Shown here: in pieces, positions 28,910-37,541 of the stretch
Layout: each line of letters opens with the position of its first letter
Position numbering within the stretch: the stretch's first letter is position 1
Assembly: GCA_035492775.1 (NCBI GenBank)
Contig: DATJIW010000047.1
Coordinates: 1 to 64,000, forward strand
DNA: 64,000 nucleotides
Origin: DATJFQ01 sp035492775
GTDB lineage: Bacteria; Acidobacteriota; Vicinamibacteria; Vicinamibacterales; 2-12-FULL-66-21
Direction of reading: 5' to 3'
Position numbers and translations under genes: made by a program
Notes under the pieces: generated by a model
What the model saw: only the letters and a program-made list of their open reading frames with translations
The model's database searches: none
What the model was told of the DNA's origin: nothing

Positions 28910-30220
28910 ATGCCCTCGCCCGCCACTCTGACGGCCCACGGGACGGCCCGCATGGTTCGTTTGGACAACGGCCTGAAGATCATCGTTCAGGAGGTGCACA
29001 CCGCGCCGCTCGTGTCGGTGTGGTGCTGGTATCGAGTGGGATCGGGCGACGAGCGTCCTGGCCTTACCGGCGTGTCGCACTGGGTCGAGCACATGAACTT
29101 CAAGGGCACGCGCAATATTCCGCGCGACGACATGAAGGGCATCGTCGAACGTTTCGGAGGCACCTGGAACGGCTATACCTGGATCGACCAGACCACGTAT
29201 CTCGAAACCGCCGGAAAGGACGCGCTCGACACGCTGCTCTTCATCGAAGCGGAGAGGATGTCGAGCGGACTGTACGAGCCGGACGAGTGCGAGTCCGAAC
29301 GGACGGTGATCATCTCCGAGCTGCAGGGAGGGGAGAACGATCCGGATCAACTGCTCGACACGGAAGTGACCGCCACGGCATTCCGTCAGCATCCATATCG
29401 GCACCCGACGATCGGCTGGCTGGACGATCTTCGCGCGATGTCGCGGGAGGATCTCTACAGCTATTACCGGACGCACTACGTGCCGGACAACGCGACGCTC
29501 GTTGTCGTCGGTGCCGTCGACGCCGACGACGTGCTCCGACGTGCCGAAGGCCACTTCGGGCGAATCCCCCCAGGACCGGCACCAGCCCGCCGGCGGCCGA
29601 CGGAGCCGGCTCAGATCGGGGAGCGGCGGGTCACGCTCGAGCGCGAGGGGACTACCGCATATCTAAAAGCCGCGTGGCACGCGCCGGCAGCAACCGATCC
29701 TGATTTCTTTCCCATGCTCGTCCTGGATGCCGCGCTGACCGGCGCGAAGGGGACGAACATCTGGGGCAGCTTCCGCGGTGCGCCGCCGCAGCGCAGGTCG
29801 CGGCTGTACGTGGCGCTCGTGGAGCGTGGCTTGGCGTCGATGGTTTCCGGCGCGCTGCTGCCGACTGCAGAGCCGTTTCTCTACAGCCTTTCGCTGACCG
29901 CGATGCGCGATGTTCCGCTTGCGACGCTAGAGAGCGCGGCGCTGGAAGCGGTCGACCAGGTCCGGCGCGAGGGCCTGACTGCCGATGAGGTGTCACGCGC
30001 GAAACGGCAGTTGAAGGCGCGCCTCGTCTTCGAAGTCGATAGCGTCACCAATCTCGCCCATCAGCTCGGGTATTGCGAGACGACCGTCGGTCCTGGATTC
30101 TTCGACCGCCTTCGTCCGTGCGTGGAGGCTGTGACCGCCGATCAGGTCGCGGACGTCGCGCGGCGGCGCCTTGGCCGGGACACCCGCACCGTCGGTTGGT
30201 TCCAACCGGTACGGAAATGA
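28910..30220 (+). CDS. M16 family zinc peptidase, catalytic member
   Basis: 436 residues. The inverted zinc motif HXXEH is intact as HWVEHMNFKGT near residue 57, with a downstream Glu-rich segment (ESERTVIISELQGGEND) supplying the third ligand. It starts at MPSPATLTAHG. M16 pairs in bacteria form a clam-shell from an active and an inactive subunit; the next gene is the partner. No signal peptide is visible, so the pair may be cytoplasmic. The stop overlaps the next start (ATGA). Confidence 0.93.
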   Translation: MPSPATLTAHGTARMVRLDNGLKIIVQEVHTAPLVSVWCWYRVGSGDERPGLTGVSHWVEHMNFKGTRNIPRDDMKGIVERFGGTWNGYTWIDQTTYLETAGKDALDTLLFIEAERMSSGLYEPDECESERTVIISELQGGENDPDQLLDTEVTATAFRQHPYRHPTIGWLDDLRAMSREDLYSYYRTHYVPDNATLVVVGAVDADDVLRRAEGHFGRIPPGPAPARRRPTEPAQIGERRVTLEREGTTAYLKAAWHAPAATDPDFFPMLVLDAALTGAKGTNIWGSFRGAPPQRRSRLYVALVERGLASMVSGALLPTAEPFLYSLSLTAMRDVPLATLESAALEAVDQVRREGLTADEVSRAKRQLKARLVFEVDSVTNLAHQLGYCETTVGPGFFDRLRPCVEAVTADQVADVARRRLGRDTRTVGWFQPVRK

Positions 30221-31500
30221 CACGCGCGTCCCAGATGACGGGGCTTGCGCCGGTTCGCCACATCCTCGCCAACGGCGTCGTGTCGATCGTGCAGGAGACG
30301 TCGTTCTCGCCTGCCGTGACCATCTCGGCAGCGGTACGCGCGGGCAGCGTGACGGAGCCTCCATCGCAGCCTGGCCTGGCAGCATTTCTCGGCCGCGTGC
30401 TCGATCGCGGAACGAAACACCTGTCGACGGACGTTATTGCCGAGGCTCTCGACGACCGAGGGGTCGTGCTCAGGGTCTCCACCAACAGGCACACCCAAAC
30501 GATCTCGTGTACGTGCCTGGCTGAGGACTTCGCCGACATGCTGTCGCTCGTTGCCGCCATTGTCCGCGAACCGGCCTTTCCGGCCGAAGAGATCGAGAAA
30601 CGGCGGGCGGAGACGATTACGGCGATCCGGCAGGATCTCGACAACCCTGGCGTGCGCGCGTCTGAAGCGCTGCAGTCGCTGCTGTATGGGGCGGATCACC
30701 CCTACGGACGGCCCGCCAAAGGCTCCATCGAGAGCGTCGAGCGGTTTACGCGCGAGGATCTGCTCGCGATGTATATCGGTTCGTTCGCGCCGGCGCTGAC
30801 GACTGTCGCGATTGTCGGCGACGTCGATGCGGCCGCCGCCATCGACCAGGTGTCGCAGGCGTTCGGCGCCTGGCAGCATGCGGCGAGGGCCGAAACCCTC
30901 CTGCCGCCGCCGCCCGCCGCGCGCGAACGGCGTGAGATCCGGATCGACATGCCCGACAAGTCGCAGTGCGACATCGCCTACGGCTTCGTCACGATCGATC
31001 GCTTCGATCCCGCCTACTATGCCTACTGGGCCATGAACAATGTGCTGGGGCAGTTCGGGCTTGGAGGACGACTGGCTGAGAATATTCGCGAGCGCCAGGG
31101 GATGGCGTATTACGCGTTCAGCGCGTTCGATCCAAGTCTCGGGCCCGGACCGCTGGTCATTCGCGCGGGGGTGGATCCGCGGAACGTCGAGCGGGCGATC
31201 GAATCGATTGATGCTGAAGTCTCGGCGCTTGGCAAGGACGGGCCAACAGAACGTGAGATGTCCGAAACCCGCCAGTACCTGATCGGGTCGATCCCGCGGC
31301 TCCTCGAAACGAACCACAGCATTGCCGCGTTCCTGCTGTCCGCCGAGTTCTTCGGGCTGGGGCTCGATTACGATCGACGGCTTCCGGAGTACCTCGAGCG
31401 CGTGACGATCGAGCAGGTGCACGACGCCGCGGCCGCGGTGCTGCATCCCGAACGTGCCGCACTGGCGGTGGCGGGGCCGAACGCCGGCGCAACGGCGTGA
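30217..31500 (+). CDS. M16 family peptidase, non-catalytic partner
   Basis: 427 residues with the M16 fold (RHILANGVVSIVQETSFSPAVTISAAVRAGSV) but the zinc motif is replaced: where HXXEH should be it reads FLGRVLDRGTK. It keeps the R/Y substrate-binding C-terminal segment (LGQFGLGGRLAENIRERQGMAYY). It should be the structural half of a heterodimer with the upstream gene, to which it is coupled by ATGA. The HAD gene follows with a GTGA overlap. Confidence 0.92.
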   Translation: MTRASQMTGLAPVRHILANGVVSIVQETSFSPAVTISAAVRAGSVTEPPSQPGLAAFLGRVLDRGTKHLSTDVIAEALDDRGVVLRVSTNRHTQTISCTCLAEDFADMLSLVAAIVREPAFPAEEIEKRRAETITAIRQDLDNPGVRASEALQSLLYGADHPYGRPAKGSIESVERFTREDLLAMYIGSFAPALTTVAIVGDVDAAAAIDQVSQAFGAWQHAARAETLLPPPPAARERREIRIDMPDKSQCDIAYGFVTIDRFDPAYYAYWAMNNVLGQFGLGGRLAENIRERQGMAYYAFSAFDPSLGPGPLVIRAGVDPRNVERAIESIDAEVSALGKDGPTEREMSETRQYLIGSIPRLLETNHSIAAFLLSAEFFGLGLDYDRRLPEYLERVTIEQVHDAAAAVLHPERAALAVAGPNAGATA

Positions 31501-32177
31501 CCACTCGAGCCATTTTCTTCGACGTCGATTTCACGTTGATTCATCCAGGCCCGGCGTTCCAGGGCCACGGATACCGTGAATCATGCGCGCGGTTCGGCAT
31601 CGACGTCTCGGCCGATCGGTTCGACGACGCCGTCGCAGAAGCGTCGGCCCTGCTCGACGCGGAAGGACGCACGTACGATCCGCAGATCTTCATCGAGTAC
31701 ACCGCGCGCATCATCGAGGGCATGGGGGGAAGCGGACCCGCCGTCCAAAACGCGGCGCGTGAGATTTACGACGAGTGGGGGAAGTGCCACCACTTCACGT
31801 TGTACGAAGAAGTGACCGACGTGCTGCGCGCGCTGCATGCCGACGGCTACGTGATCGGCCTGATCTCGAACACGCAGCGCTCGCTCGTCGAATTCGAGCA
31901 GCACTTTGCGCTCGAGGGACTGTTTGCCGTCGCGCTGTCGTCGTCGGATCACGGCTACATGAAGCCCCATCCGAGCATTTTCGAGGAGGCGCTGCGGCAG
32001 GCTGATGTGTCAGCGCCGGAAGCGGTCATGGTCGGCGACAGCGTCCTGCACGACATTGCCGGCGCGCGCCGTCTGGGCATCCGCGGCGTGCTCGTCGCGC
32101 GCTCCCGGTTGCCGGTCGACTGCCCGCCGGACATCCCGATCATCCGCAGCCTTCGCGAGCTCAGGGCGCTTCTGTGA
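31497..32177 (+). CDS. HAD-superfamily hydrolase
   Basis: 226 residues starting at GTG. Motif I is FFDVDFTLIHPG with the nucleophile Asp; LISNTQRS is motif II and VMVGDSVLHDIAGARRLG is motif IV. It is a small-molecule phosphatase of uncertain substrate. It is coupled by overlapping codons to the M16 pair before it and to the acetyltransferase after it. Confidence 0.88.
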   Translation: MTTRAIFFDVDFTLIHPGPAFQGHGYRESCARFGIDVSADRFDDAVAEASALLDAEGRTYDPQIFIEYTARIIEGMGGSGPAVQNAAREIYDEWGKCHHFTLYEEVTDVLRALHADGYVIGLISNTQRSLVEFEQHFALEGLFAVALSSSDHGYMKPHPSIFEEALRQADVSAPEAVMVGDSVLHDIAGARRLGIRGVLVARSRLPVDCPPDIPIIRSLRELRALL

Positions 32178-33004
32178 TGCACATCCGGCCGCTCACGACG
32201 ATCGACGACTGCCGGCGCGTTGCCGCGCTCGAGCGCGAAATCTGGGGCTACACCGACTCGGAAGACGTCGTCCCGCCGCCCGTGCTCATCGTCTCCGCCC
32301 TGCGCGGCGGAATTCTGCTGGGCGGGTTCGACGAAAGCGGAGAGATGCAGGGATTCGTCTACTCGATACCCGCGGTGAAGAGCGGGCAGCTCACGCAGTG
32401 GTCGCATATGCTGGGCGTGCGCCCGGAGGCGCGGGAAGCGGGACTCGGCGTCCGGCTCAAGCTCGCGCAGCGCGAGGCCGCGCTCGCGGACGGCGTCGCC
32501 CTCATCGAATGGACGTTCGATCCGCTGCAGGCACTGAACGCCTATTTCAATTTCACCCGTCTGGGCGTCGTCGTCGAGGAGTACGAGGAAAACATCTACG
32601 GCGAGTCGAGCAGTCCTCTGCACCGCGGATCCCCGACCGACCGCTTCGTCGCGCAGTGGAACCTTCGCGAGCCGCACGTCGAGCGGCGGATTGCCGCCAG
32701 GGGCAAGCCGCTGATGCGCGACGCGGGCGTCGCGGCAGCGGCGGTGGTGAATCCGTCAAGCGAACGCGACCGATGGGTCGTGCCCGCTTCAGCAGCCCTC
32801 GATCTGACCGATCGACGGCTGCTCGTCGAGATTCCCGCGAACTACGATCAGATTCAAGTGAGCGACGATGCGCTCGCGCTGCACTGGCGGCTGGCCTCGC
32901 GCACGATTTTCCAGGCGTATCTTCCACGCGGGTATCGAGTCGTCGACTTTTTCCTGTCGCGCGAGCGGAAGCGGGGTCAGTATCTGCTCGCGCTCGAGCG
33001 GTGA
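32174..33004 (+). CDS. GNAT-superfamily acetyltransferase (COG3375-like)
   Basis: 276 residues. The GNAT core is in the first half, with the acetyl-CoA loop LGVRPEAREAGLGVRLKLAQRE and VALIEWTFDPLQALNAYFNF, the latter typical of the COG3375 predicted acetyltransferases. The C-terminal half is a second, less conserved domain. Substrate unknown. Start codons GTG 32174 and ATG 32177 both overlap the HAD stop. It closes the M16-M16-HAD-GNAT operon. Confidence 0.85.
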   Translation: MMHIRPLTTIDDCRRVAALEREIWGYTDSEDVVPPPVLIVSALRGGILLGGFDESGEMQGFVYSIPAVKSGQLTQWSHMLGVRPEAREAGLGVRLKLAQREAALADGVALIEWTFDPLQALNAYFNFTRLGVVVEEYEENIYGESSSPLHRGSPTDRFVAQWNLREPHVERRIAARGKPLMRDAGVAAAAVVNPSSERDRWVVPASAALDLTDRRLLVEIPANYDQIQVSDDALALHWRLASRTIFQAYLPRGYRVVDFFLSRERKRGQYLLALER

Positions 33005-33051
33005 CTCCGCCAGCACACTCGCGCAGATGCCGGTGGCATGACGAATCCGGA

Positions 33052-33396
33052 TCAGCCCGGCGGCCAGCCCAGACGCCGTCCGGCGAGCAGATGCAGGTGC
33101 ACGTGGAAGACCGTCTGTCCGGCATCGGCGTTCGTATTGAAGACCGTCCGGAAACCGCCGTCGGCGTAACCCTTCTCGCGCGCGATCGCTGCAGCGCGGC
33201 GCGCCAGCTCGCCAATCGCCGCATCGTCCTGCGGTGTGAGATCCGTGAGCCGCTCGATGTGGCGCTTCGGGATCACGAGCGCGTGCAGCGGCGCCTGCGG
33301 GTTGATGTCCTTGAACGCGAGCACCCGGTCGTCCTCGTAGACGATCGAGGCGGGGATTTCGCGGCGGATGATCCGGCAGAAGAGACAATCGCTCAT
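33052..33396 (-). CDS. HIT-family nucleotide-binding protein
   Basis: 114 residues. MSDCLFCRIIRREIPASIVY start and the histidine triad FHVHLHLLAGRRLGWPPG at the C-terminus identify it as an HINT-type purine phosphoramidase/nucleotide hydrolase. It overlaps the prmC stop by one base (TGATG), so it is the last gene of the prfA-prmC-HIT set. Confidence 0.93.
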   Translation of the reverse strand: MSDCLFCRIIRREIPASIVYEDDRVLAFKDINPQAPLHALVIPKRHIERLTDLTPQDDAAIGELARRAAAIAREKGYADGGFRTVFNTNADAGQTVFHVHLHLLAGRRLGWPPG

Positions 33397-34253
33397 CAGA
33401 CCCTCCGGCGAGGCGTCAGCGTCAGCACGCGGGTGATTCCCTGAAGGTCCTGCCGCTCGCCAACGACGGCCCACCCGTCTCGTTCGGCCATGCGGCTCAC
33501 GCTTTCGACCTGATCGTAGCCCAGCTCCAGAATCATGCGACCACGCGGCGCGACGACGTCCCTGGCGCCCTCGAGCAGCAGTCTATAGACCGAGAGCCCG
33601 TCTTCTCCACCGAACAGCGCTTCGGGCGGCTCGTAATCGCGGACCTCCGGAGGCAGGGCGGGTGCGGCCGTTGCCGGCACGTACGGCGGATTCGAAACGA
33701 CCAAATCCAGACCCTGTGCAGGGGCCACACCCGATCGGTGAACGAAGTCGATTCGATTCAGGACGTCGTGTCTCGCCGCGTTGCGCCGCGCGACGTCGAG
33801 CGCAGCAGCGGAGATATCGGTTGCGACGATCCGTGCCCGCGGGAACTCCAGTGCCAGTGTGATCGCGAGGCATCCGCTGCCGGTGCCCACGTCGGCGATC
33901 AACAGGGGCGCCTGATGATCCGGAAACTGCGCGACCGCTTCTTCGACGATGAGTTCGGTCTCCGGCCGCGGTGTCAGCACGTCCCGGCCGACTTCGAACT
34001 CTCGTCCGAAGAACTCACGGACACCAATGATCTGCGATGCGGGTTCGCGCGTCGCGCGTCTTGCAATGAGATTTTCGTACGCCGGATCGAGGTCCGGGGG
34101 GACAGGGTCGCGGAGAGAGGCAAAGATACGGGCGCGATCCCAGTGCAGTGCGTGCCGGGCGAGCAGTTCGGCGTCGTTTGCGGCTTCTCGTGACGAGATC
34201 CCCGCGGCGGAGAGGCGAGTCCGTGCGGCTGCGAGACGCTCCGCAAGCGTCAT
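33396..34253 (-). CDS. prmC: Release factor glutamine methyltransferase
   Basis: 285 residues. N-terminal helical domain, then a SAM-binding domain with VADVGTGSGCLAITLA and the substrate motif DLVVSNPPYVP (NPPY). It methylates the Gln of the GGQ motif in release factors. It lies directly after prfA with overlapping stop and start (TAATG), and the substrate is encoded upstream. Confidence 0.95.
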   Translation of the reverse strand: MTLAERLAAARTRLSAAGISSREAANDAELLARHALHWDRARIFASLRDPVPPDLDPAYENLIARRATREPASQIIGVREFFGREFEVGRDVLTPRPETELIVEEAVAQFPDHQAPLLIADVGTGSGCLAITLALEFPRARIVATDISAAALDVARRNAARHDVLNRIDFVHRSGVAPAQGLDLVVSNPPYVPATAAPALPPEVRDYEPPEALFGGEDGLSVYRLLLEGARDVVAPRGRMILELGYDQVESVSRMAERDGWAVVGERQDLQGITRVLTLTPRRRV

Positions 34254-35329
34254 TACGCGGCGGTTTCGCCCTGGGTGGCGTCCTTCAGCTTTTCAGCGTT
34301 GAAGTGCGTGACGGCAGCATCGATGAGTTCGGTCAGATCTCCTTCGAGCGCCTGATCGAGCTGGTGCATCGTGAAACCGATGCGGTGGTCGGTGATGCGG
34401 TTTTCCTTGAAGTTGTAGGTCCGGATTTTCTCCGAGCGCTCGCCGGTGCCGACCTGCGACCGCCGATCCTTCGCGATCGCGTCCTGCTGTTTCTGCATTT
34501 CGATCTCGTACAGCCGTGAGCGCAGGACCTTCAACGCCTTCGCCTTGTTCTTGATCTGTGACTTTTCGTCCTGCTGCGAGACCACCAGTCCCGTCGGGAT
34601 GTGCGTGATGCGGACTGCGGAGTATGTCGTGTTCACGCTCTGTCCGCCGGGTCCGCTCGAACAGAAGGTATCGATGCGGAGGTCTTTGTCGTTGATTTGG
34701 ATGTCGACTTCCTCCGCCTCCGGGAGCACCGCGACCGTGGCCGTCGACGTATGGATGCGGCCGCTGGCCTCGGTCGCCGGCACGCGCTGGACGCGGTGCA
34801 CGCCGCTCTCGTACTTCAGCCGGCTGTAGACGTTCTTTCCTTCAATGACGGCAATGATTTCCTTGAGGCCGCCGGTTCCGGTGTCGTTCTGGGACATCAC
34901 GTCGATTTTCCAGCTGTTGCGCTCGGCGTAGCGCGAGTACATGCGAAAGAGATCGCCCGCAAACAGCGCCGCTTCATCGCCGCCGGTGCCGGCCCGGATT
35001 TCAAGGATGACGTTTTTGGCGTCGTTGGGATCCTTCGGGACGAGCAGTACTTTGATTTCCGCCAGCAACGCCTCGCTGCGCTGCTGGAGGGTCGTGAGTT
35101 CTTCCTGCGCGAGATCCCGCATGTCGGGGTCGTTCAGCAGCTCCTGCGTCGCCGCGAGTTGCGCCGTCACGTCCTTGTACTCGCGGTATTTGTCGACGAG
35201 CGGCTGCATTTCCGCGACAGTCTTGGAGTGCGCGCGGAACTTCGCCGCATCGGACTGGACGGCGGGGTCCGCCATCTCGGTCGTCAGTTGCTCGTACTTC
35301 GTTTCCAGCGTTTGCAGCTTCTCGAACAT
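34253..35329 (-). CDS. prfA: Peptide chain release factor 1
   Basis: 358 residues, typical RF1 length. The GGQ loop is FCSSGPGGQSVNTTYSAVRI, and RAGTGGDEAALF and YNFKENRITDHRIGFTMHQL are conserved family segments. It recognises UAA and UAG. The gene is preceded by a tandem repeat stretch (35346-35490) that lies in its leader, and is followed by prmC. Confidence 0.96.
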   Translation of the reverse strand: MFEKLQTLETKYEQLTTEMADPAVQSDAAKFRAHSKTVAEMQPLVDKYREYKDVTAQLAATQELLNDPDMRDLAQEELTTLQQRSEALLAEIKVLLVPKDPNDAKNVILEIRAGTGGDEAALFAGDLFRMYSRYAERNSWKIDVMSQNDTGTGGLKEIIAVIEGKNVYSRLKYESGVHRVQRVPATEASGRIHTSTATVAVLPEAEEVDIQINDKDLRIDTFCSSGPGGQSVNTTYSAVRITHIPTGLVVSQQDEKSQIKNKAKALKVLRSRLYEIEMQKQQDAIAKDRRSQVGTGERSEKIRTYNFKENRITDHRIGFTMHQLDQALEGDLTELIDAAVTHFNAEKLKDATQGETAA

Positions 35330-35345
35330 CGACGCTCGATTCCCT

Positions 35346-35490
35346 CTTGATCTCCGCGATCTCTAACTCGCTAATCTCCGTGGCCTCTGACTCGCTCTTC
35401 TCCGTGGCCTCGAACTCGCTCTTCTCCGTGGCCTCGAAACCGAAACCCTCTCCGTGGCCTCCGTGGCCTCTTAGTCGAACCCTCCGTGGC
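35346..35490 (-). repeat. Tandem 12-mer GAGGCCACGGAG repeats upstream of prfA
   Basis: On the minus strand the 12-mer GAGGCCACGGAG, or a close variant, recurs about seven times, in part as a 24-base unit (GAGGCCACGGAGAAGAGCGAG plus three bases). It fills the gap between moaD and prfA, just before the prfA start. The stretch is translatable in another frame as EATEKSEF-like repeats, but that frame runs into prfA and is probably not a gene. Similar CCACGGAG-type microsatellites occur in other environmental bacterial genomes; function is not known. Confidence 0.75.
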
Positions 35491-35496
35491 CTACGC

Positions 35497-35742
35497 CTAT
35501 CCACCGGAAACGGGCGGCATGAATACCACCTCGTCCCCTTCCGCGAGCGACCGATTCAGCTTCACATACGAGGCGTTCACCGCGCACGAAATCGCACTCG
35601 AATAAGACGCCATCGCCGGGTGATCGGCGACGATCACCTTCCACGCATCTTCGGCGGTCGCGCCAGCCGGCAGATCCCGGCCGAATTCCGACGCACCCGC
35701 CAGGTCATGCAGCTTCGCGAACAGCCGGATGGTTACGCGCAT
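35497..35742 (-). CDS. moaD: Molybdopterin synthase sulfur carrier subunit MoaD
   Basis: 81 residues, ubiquitin-like, starting MRVTIRLFAKLHDLAG and ending with the essential PVSGG C-terminus that carries the thiocarboxylate. It delivers sulfur to MoaE for molybdopterin synthesis. It overlaps moaE by about ten bases and follows it in the operon. Other moa genes are absent from the window. Confidence 0.92.
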   Translation of the reverse strand: MRVTIRLFAKLHDLAGASEFGRDLPAGATAEDAWKVIVADHPAMASYSSAISCAVNASYVKLNRSLAEGDEVVFMPPVSGG

Positions 35743-36203
35743 GCCCGCGCGACTGCCGCCTCTCGGGCCGCGTCGTCCTCAGGGTCGGCGGTCGCTCCTT
35801 CGATCCAGCTCTCGCCCCCCTCGAAGTACTCGTGCTTCCAGATCGGCGCAATCTGTTTCAGCCGTTCGATGGCATACCGGCAGACGGCAAACGCCTCGGC
35901 TCGATGCGCGCTGGCCGCGGCAATCACGACGCTGGCCTCTCCGATTTCGACGCGGCCTGCGCGGTGATGGATCGCAAGCGCCACTCCCGGCCATCGCGCC
36001 GCCGCCTCGTCGCCGATTTGCTCGAAACTCTTGATGGCCAAGGGGATGTACGCTTCGTACTCGAGCCAGCGCACGCGGCGGCCCGCATTGTGATCTCTCG
36101 CGACGCCCAGGAACGTCACAATGGCGCCGTCGGCGGCACGCTCGACGGCCGATACGGCCCGGGCCATGTCGAGCGGAGCCACACCCACCTCGTACGCGGC
36201 CAT
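35733..36203 (-). CDS. moaE: Molybdopterin synthase catalytic subunit MoaE
   Basis: 156 residues. GAIVTFLGVARDHNAGRRVRWLEYEAYIPLA and VALAIHHRAGRVEIGEASVVIAAAS carry the conserved MoaE segments, with the catalytic Lys region downstream (RLKQIAPIWKHEYFEGGESWIEG). It converts cPMP to molybdopterin with MoaD. A TATACT hexamer ends six bases before the ATG, suggesting a leaderless moaE-moaD message. No molybdenum-cofactor riboswitch is seen in the 112-base gap. Confidence 0.94.
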   Translation of the reverse strand: MAAYEVGVAPLDMARAVSAVERAADGAIVTFLGVARDHNAGRRVRWLEYEAYIPLAIKSFEQIGDEAAARWPGVALAIHHRAGRVEIGEASVVIAAASAHRAEAFAVCRYAIERLKQIAPIWKHEYFEGGESWIEGATADPEDDAAREAAVARACA

Positions 36204-36315
36204 CAAATCAGTATAACCGCCACGATTGACACCGGGCGACGGCGCCATGATGGCCCCGTCACCTCGAGAGCGCGGCGGTGTTGCAGCCGCCGTTTCCAAT
36301 GCGTAGGATTTTCAT

Positions 36316-36714
36316 ATGGCAGATGCGGCTGGTGTTCGGATCACTGTTGAGCAGGAAGCAGAATTTCTCGTGGCCTATCAACTGGATCTGCTCGCGCAGC
36401 TCGAGCGACAGCTACGCGCGGTGCATCTGACGATGCGCCACATCGAAAAACTTCGAAGCGCGAAAGAGAGGCGGGAAGGCGTCTCGGTTTCGAACGGCGA
36501 GAAAATAGATGCACTGGACAGTCTGACCGATCAACTCGGAGCGATCGACCAGGAGCTACAAACCCAGCATGACTCGTGTCGGGAGATGATGGAGACAGTC
36601 GAGACCATGCGGGGTCGGCTTCGTCTGCTTCGCCAGTCGTCCAGCCGCAGAATCAGCCGTCGTCAGATTGAGAACGCGCCTCCCTCGACCACGCGGAATC
36701 GACGACGAAGCTAG
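36316..36714 (+). CDS. Small coiled-coil protein, function unknown
   Basis: 132 residues, mostly charged heptads (YQLDLLAQLERQLRAVHL, LDSLTDQLGAIDQELQ, CREMMETVETMRGRLRLL) ending in a basic tail SRRQIENAPPSTTRNRRRS. It has no domain I recognise. A TAGGAT hexamer ends six bases before the ATG, the same spacing seen before other genes here, which supports it as real. Alternatively it is a chance frame; base use is similar to its neighbours. Confidence 0.55.
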   Translation: MADAAGVRITVEQEAEFLVAYQLDLLAQLERQLRAVHLTMRHIEKLRSAKERREGVSVSNGEKIDALDSLTDQLGAIDQELQTQHDSCREMMETVETMRGRLRLLRQSSSRRISRRQIENAPPSTTRNRRRS

Positions 36715-36902
36715 CGCGCGTCTGCCAGTCGTTGTTTTCGAAGCTTGTTACGAGTGGAAAAAGCGTTCGACGCTGAAGGCGCCGCCGCGGGAAGCGGAAG
36801 GGCGGTGCCCGATTTCGAACGCCCTTCGCGGGACGTTGAAGATCGAACTGGAGACCGAAGTGGTGTAGCTTTGTCGTGTCCGGCTTGGGCCCTCCCACCA
36901 CC

Positions 36903-37541
36903 ATGCGCGCGGTTCTGATCGCGGCGGCGCTTTCGATCGTGACGGCGCCCGCCGCGCGCGCGCAGACGCCGACGGAGACGCCACGGCTCCAATCAGCGGA
37001 AGTGTCCGTTTTCTATGGCTACCGGTTCGGCGGCGACTTCTTCGAACAGGTGACCAGCCAGCCGGTCGATCTCGACGGAGCGGTGGCCTTCGGTGGCACG
37101 TTCAACGTGCCACTGCAAGAGGATCTCTCCCTCGAGCTCTTCGTCACCCACCAGCGGGCGCACCTCACGGTGCCGGCGACGTCGACGACCCCGCGGACGC
37201 GCTGGACGATCGACGTTGATCATTACCAGGTTGGCGGCCTCCGCGAGCTCCACGCGTACGGCACCGATCAGGTGCGACCGTTCCTGACGGGTACGCTCGG
37301 CCTCACACGTTATGCGAGCGCCGGCGACAACGAAGTGCGCTTCACCATCGCGGGCGGAGGCGGCGTCAAGCTGCTGCCGACCGAGCACGTGGGCGTGCGA
37401 CTCGACGGCCGGGTGTTCGCGACGATCATCGACATCGGCGGGAGCGCCGTCGCGTGCCAGCCGGGACTGTGCCTCGTGCGCCTGACCGGCGTGATCGTGT
37501 GGCAGGCGGAGTTCACCGCCGCCGCGCTCGTGCGTTTTTGA
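36903..37541 (+). CDS. Outer-membrane beta-barrel protein
   Basis: 212 residues: a signal peptide (MRAVLIAAALSIVTAPAARA), then alternating beta strands such as EVSVFYGYRFGGDFF, EDLSLELFVTHQRAHLTV and VRFTIAGGGGVKLLP, ending in Phe (ALVRF) as expected for BAM-inserted barrels. Size suggests an eight-stranded barrel. Start taken at MRAVL; an in-frame ATG is nine codons earlier. Its end overlaps the convergent thiD by 29 bases. Role unknown. Confidence 0.78.
   Translation: MRAVLIAAALSIVTAPAARAQTPTETPRLQSAEVSVFYGYRFGGDFFEQVTSQPVDLDGAVAFGGTFNVPLQEDLSLELFVTHQRAHLTVPATSTTPRTRWTIDVDHYQVGGLRELHAYGTDQVRPFLTGTLGLTRYASAGDNEVRFTIAGGGGVKLLPTEHVGVRLDGRVFATIIDIGGSAVACQPGLCLVRLTGVIVWQAEFTAAALVRF

Noticed and set aside
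35001..35504. Repeat-containing frame EATEKSEF upstream of prfA
   Set aside because: It is the repeat tract read in a frame that continues out of frame into prfA; no start site and no independent end.
36653..36904. Possible small gene on either strand between the coiled-coil and the barrel gene
   Set aside because: Two overlapping frames exist but neither has a start signal, a domain or a plausible partner; I treat the gap as non-coding.
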